Of a stretch of 6,294 nt of DNA, positions 5,112 through 6,294 are shown one piece after another. Below the pieces are notes generated by a model that was not told the DNA's origin, searched no databases, and saw nothing but the letters and a program-made list of their open reading frames with translations. Within the stretch, counting starts at the first letter, position 1. Each line of letters begins with the position of its first letter. The DNA lies in the NCBI GenBank assembly GCA_014764075.1, contig JACXUE010000107.1:1-6294 (forward strand). Reading direction: 5' to 3'. Made by a program: the position numbers and the translations under genes. Origin of the DNA: Sulfuricurvum sp. Lineage in GTDB: Bacteria > Campylobacterota > Campylobacteria > Campylobacterales > Sulfurimonadaceae.

Positions 5112-6294
5112 ATGATGAAAAAAATACTATTATCAACTATGGCTGCCGCCGCACTTTCGGCAAACGATACTGAATTGCAATCGCTTAAAAATCAGATAAT
5201 ACAGATGGAAGCGATGATGAAATCGATGCAATTAAAAATCGATACCCTTGAACAATCCAAAATGGCTGCAAAAGCGATCGACACAACTGCAAAAAGCACC
5301 ACTCCATCCGATCTTCAAAAGAGTGTGTCCAATCTCGATCTCTCTCTTATCATCGATGCCTCCTATGTAAGTCGCTCAAAAAAAGACGAAAAGACTCAGC
5401 ATCTAGAACTCCCCGGTGTAGCACACGGTCTGATCGGTTCACACTCACATGGTGGACATGAACACGCCACCTATAATGCCTCCAACGGATTCAACCTCAA
5501 CTACGCCGAAATGGCGATTCATAGCACTGTCGATCCTTACCTCGATGCTGATGGTGTGTTTCATTTCTCTGAGGAGGGGGTGGAGGTCGAAGAGGCCTAT
5601 GTCACCAGTCGTAATCTCCCCTACAACTTCCGTGCACGCGGCGGTAAATTCTTGAGTGATTTCGGGCGACTCAACAATCAGCACCACCATGTATGGAATT
5701 TCTCTGATATGCCACTCGTGTACGAAGCGTTTTTAGGCAATCACGGGATCAACGAAATCGGTGCCCAACTCCAATGGGTCGCTCCACTGCCACACTATCT
5801 GATGATCGGTGTCGAAGCACTCCAAGGGAAAAACGAGGGGATGTTTGGACAAGCCGCTATCAATAGCCCCTATGATGAAGAAGAGATTTTAGCCGGTTCG
5901 GCGGCACAACCATCGCTCCTTGTGGGGTATGTAAAAACATCAACAGATATCGGAGATACGACCATTCTTGCCGGAGCGAGTCTTGCCAGCGGAAAAAGCC
6001 GTCTAAACCATTTCAGTGACGAAAAGCCTCATGCTTTTGCGGGTGAGAGCAAACTTTACGGTCTGGATTTAACACTCAAACACTACCTAGACAGTTACAG
6101 CTCCCTCACATGGCAAAGCGAATGGCTGTATCGCGATATGGAGGGAAGACAAATTTCTGATCCGGATGCTGATTTTACAACGGATGATCTCGTCTTCAAA
6201 AATCTGCACAAAAAACAAGCCGGATACTATTCACAACTCATCTATGCCATGGATCAAAACTGGAAAATAGGTGCGCGCTATGATAATATTTACC
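5112..6294 (+). CDS. Porin-like outer-membrane protein, probably zinc-regulated/metal-related (3' truncated)
   Basis: The first 394 residues are in the window with no stop; the gene runs off the right edge. The start ATG 5112 has AGGA at 5101-5104; ATG 5115 is equally possible. A signal peptide (MMKKILLSTMAAAALSA, cut near 17) is followed by a coiled-coil segment at about 19-50 (LQSLKNQIIQMEAMM and so on), a Ser/Thr linker, then from about 75 alternating aromatic/polar stretches typical of beta-barrel strands (LSLIIDASYVSRS, FNLNYAEMAIHSTV, YLMIGVEALQG, PSLLVGYVKTS). His-rich patches sit at 111-118 (HSHGGHEH) and 191-193 (HHH), probably exposed metal ligands. The stretch around FRARGGKFLSDFGRLNNQHHHVWNFSDMPLVYEAFLG is, from memory, characteristic of Campylobacterota proteins labelled zinc-regulated outer-membrane protein. 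There is no TonB box or plug domain in the visible part. Together with the His-rich protein upstream it suggests uptake or handling of a transition metal; the metal is an inference. Confidence 0.8.
   Translation, partial: MMKKILLSTMAAAALSANDTELQSLKNQIIQMEAMMKSMQLKIDTLEQSKMAAKAIDTTAKSTTPSDLQKSVSNLDLSLIIDASYVSRSKKDEKTQHLELPGVAHGLIGSHSHGGHEHATYNASNGFNLNYAEMAIHSTVDPYLDADGVFHFSEEGVEVEEAYVTSRNLPYNFRARGGKFLSDFGRLNNQHHHVWNFSDMPLVYEAFLGNHGINEIGAQLQWVAPLPHYLMIGVEALQGKNEGMFGQAAINSPYDEEEILAGSAAQPSLLVGYVKTSTDIGDTTILAGASLASGKSRLNHFSDEKPHAFAGESKLYGLDLTLKHYLDSYSSLTWQSEWLYRDMEGRQISDPDADFTTDDLVFKNLHKKQAGYYSQLIYAMDQNWKIGARYDNIY

Noticed and set aside
5445..5690. Minus-strand frame of 81 codons and + frame 5449-5655 inside the outer-membrane protein gene
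   Set aside because: Both are shadows of a continuous, signal-peptide-led + strand frame with family-like sequence.

Overview
This window most likely comes from a campylobacterotan (epsilonproteobacterial) chromosome of the Sulfuricurvum/Sulfurimonas type. The basis is the DnaJ/CbpA-HspR gene pair, the style of the protein sequences, moderate G+C, and an outer-membrane protein resembling the 'zinc-regulated' porin-like proteins of that phylum. The genus is inferred; no rRNA or other marker gene is present.

Layout: (1) The left edge holds the 3' end of an unrecognised coiled-coil protein gene on the + strand. It converges on, and overlaps by 62 nt, the 3' end of ung. (2) A compact minus-strand operon, cbpA-type dnaJ > hspR > ung, has spacers of 3 nt and 9 nt. 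It starts at a strong sigma70-type promoter (TTGACA-18-TATAAT) at 2168-2197. A HAIR-like HspR operator (2182-2202, 12 of 14 consensus positions, exact 7-nt spacer) covers the -35 box, which predicts HspR autoregulation of the whole operon, including the DNA-repair gene ung. (3) purH, also on the minus strand, is a full-length bifunctional purine-biosynthesis gene followed at once by a perfect GC-rich hairpin. (4) The 200 nt upstream of purH contain a probable -10 box and a 34-codon orphan reading frame that looks like the tail of a lost gene. (5) A broken D-alanyl-D-alanine carboxypeptidase gene (minus strand) has a perfect 62-bp tandem duplication that shifts the frame. It also appears to have lost, in frame, the segment carrying the third active-site motif (KTG). 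It still has a good promoter, ribosome binding site and signal peptide. (6) Divergent from it, a + strand pair encodes a small secreted or membrane-anchored histidine-rich protein and the start of a histidine-rich outer-membrane beta-barrel protein, probably a transition-metal (zinc-type) handling cluster that continues past the right edge.

The genes fall into a heat-shock/protein-folding plus uracil-repair operon, one purine-synthesis gene, a decaying cell-wall enzyme and a metal-related envelope cluster. I see no mobile element, CRISPR array, tRNA or rRNA, and no wholly new system. The points most worth a second look are the doubly damaged carboxypeptidase gene, the HspR operator controlling ung, and the His-rich protein paired with the outer-membrane protein.
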